Origin: JBFLVQ01 sp040758525
GTDB lineage: Bacteria > Acidobacteriota > Blastocatellia > Chloracidobacteriales > JADJPF01
Direction of reading: 5' to 3'
Assembly: GCA_040758525.1 (NCBI GenBank)
Contig: JBFLVQ010000179.1
Coordinates: 1-14,281, forward strand
Length of the DNA: 14,281 nucleotides
In this document: positions 14,280-14,281 of the stretch, piece after piece
How positions within the stretch are numbered: position 1 is the stretch's first letter
How the letters are laid out: each line of letters opens with the position of its first letter
Position numbers and translations under genes: made by a program
Notes under the pieces: generated by a model
What the model was told of the DNA's origin: nothing
The model's database searches: none
Seen by the model: the letters and a program-made list of their open reading frames with translations, nothing else

Positions 14280-14281
14280 TA

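Larger units (their letters stand above)
14079..14281 (-). mobile_element. Right end of an IS200/IS605-type (TnpB-bearing) element, partial
   Basis: Read on the minus strand, the segment ends with two hairpins each introduced by GAATCC: cctct-tagc-agagg (14166-14179) and the perfect 7-bp stem ccctagc-ttca-gctaggg (14091-14108), then TGAGGAGGTCAA. GAATCCCC + palindrome + a terminal TCAA is the usual look of IS605/IS1341-group right ends; TCAA is the right cleavage site known for IS608. The element continues beyond 14281. The exact boundary (after TCAA, at 14079) is inferred. Confidence 0.7.

Overview
The window (about 45% G+C by eye) looks like chromosomal DNA of a free-living Gram-negative bacterium with a large, regulation-rich genome. 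DUF4388 (PATAN) fused to a J-domain, paired WGR-domain proteins, an M28 peptidase with a PA insert and a CPBP membrane protein are typical of Acidobacteriota (for example Blastocatellia), Myxococcota or similar phyla. I lean weakly to Acidobacteriota. No rRNA, tRNA, CRISPR array or phage gene is visible.

Layout. (1) Positions 1-5304, minus strand: a tight operon read right to left. It holds a WGR + beta-propeller protein, then (10 bp gap) a 1058-aa WGR + HEAT-repeat protein, then (11 bp overlap) an unrecognised protein cut by the left edge. A good sigma-70-like promoter precedes the first gene. (2) 5305-5724: an AT-rich gap without genes. It holds that promoter and, at its far end, a long hairpin just after the next gene. 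(3) 5725-9360, minus: a 1211-aa protein made almost entirely of 33 back-to-back TPR units, with its own promoter and a leader of about 160 nt. (4) 9599-11938, minus: an exported M28 zinc peptidase followed 18 bp later by a CPBP-family membrane protein whose first protease motif is degenerate. (5) 11939-12168: a divergent promoter region with a 16-bp direct repeat. (6) 12169-14082, plus: a cytoplasmic protein anchored by its C-terminus, ordered DUF4388 - winged-helix-like - J-domain - P/T-rich linker - TPR - TM helix. (7) 14079-14281: the right end of an IS200/IS605-type (TnpB-bearing) element, with the last 48 codons of a probable tnpB on the minus strand and a hairpin-rich end that should encode the omega-RNA scaffold.

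How the parts may work together: the three genes of region 1 almost certainly form one system. WGR domains recur in protein/nucleic-acid complexes, and here two WGR proteins with different scaffolds (propeller, HEAT solenoid) are co-translated with a third partner. The TPR giant and the DUF4388/J/TPR protein are scaffolds with no enzymatic domain apart from the J-domain. The M28 and CPBP pair is a separate cell-envelope transcription unit. The mobile element appears to sit exactly at the 3' end of the DUF4388/J gene and may supply its stop codon.
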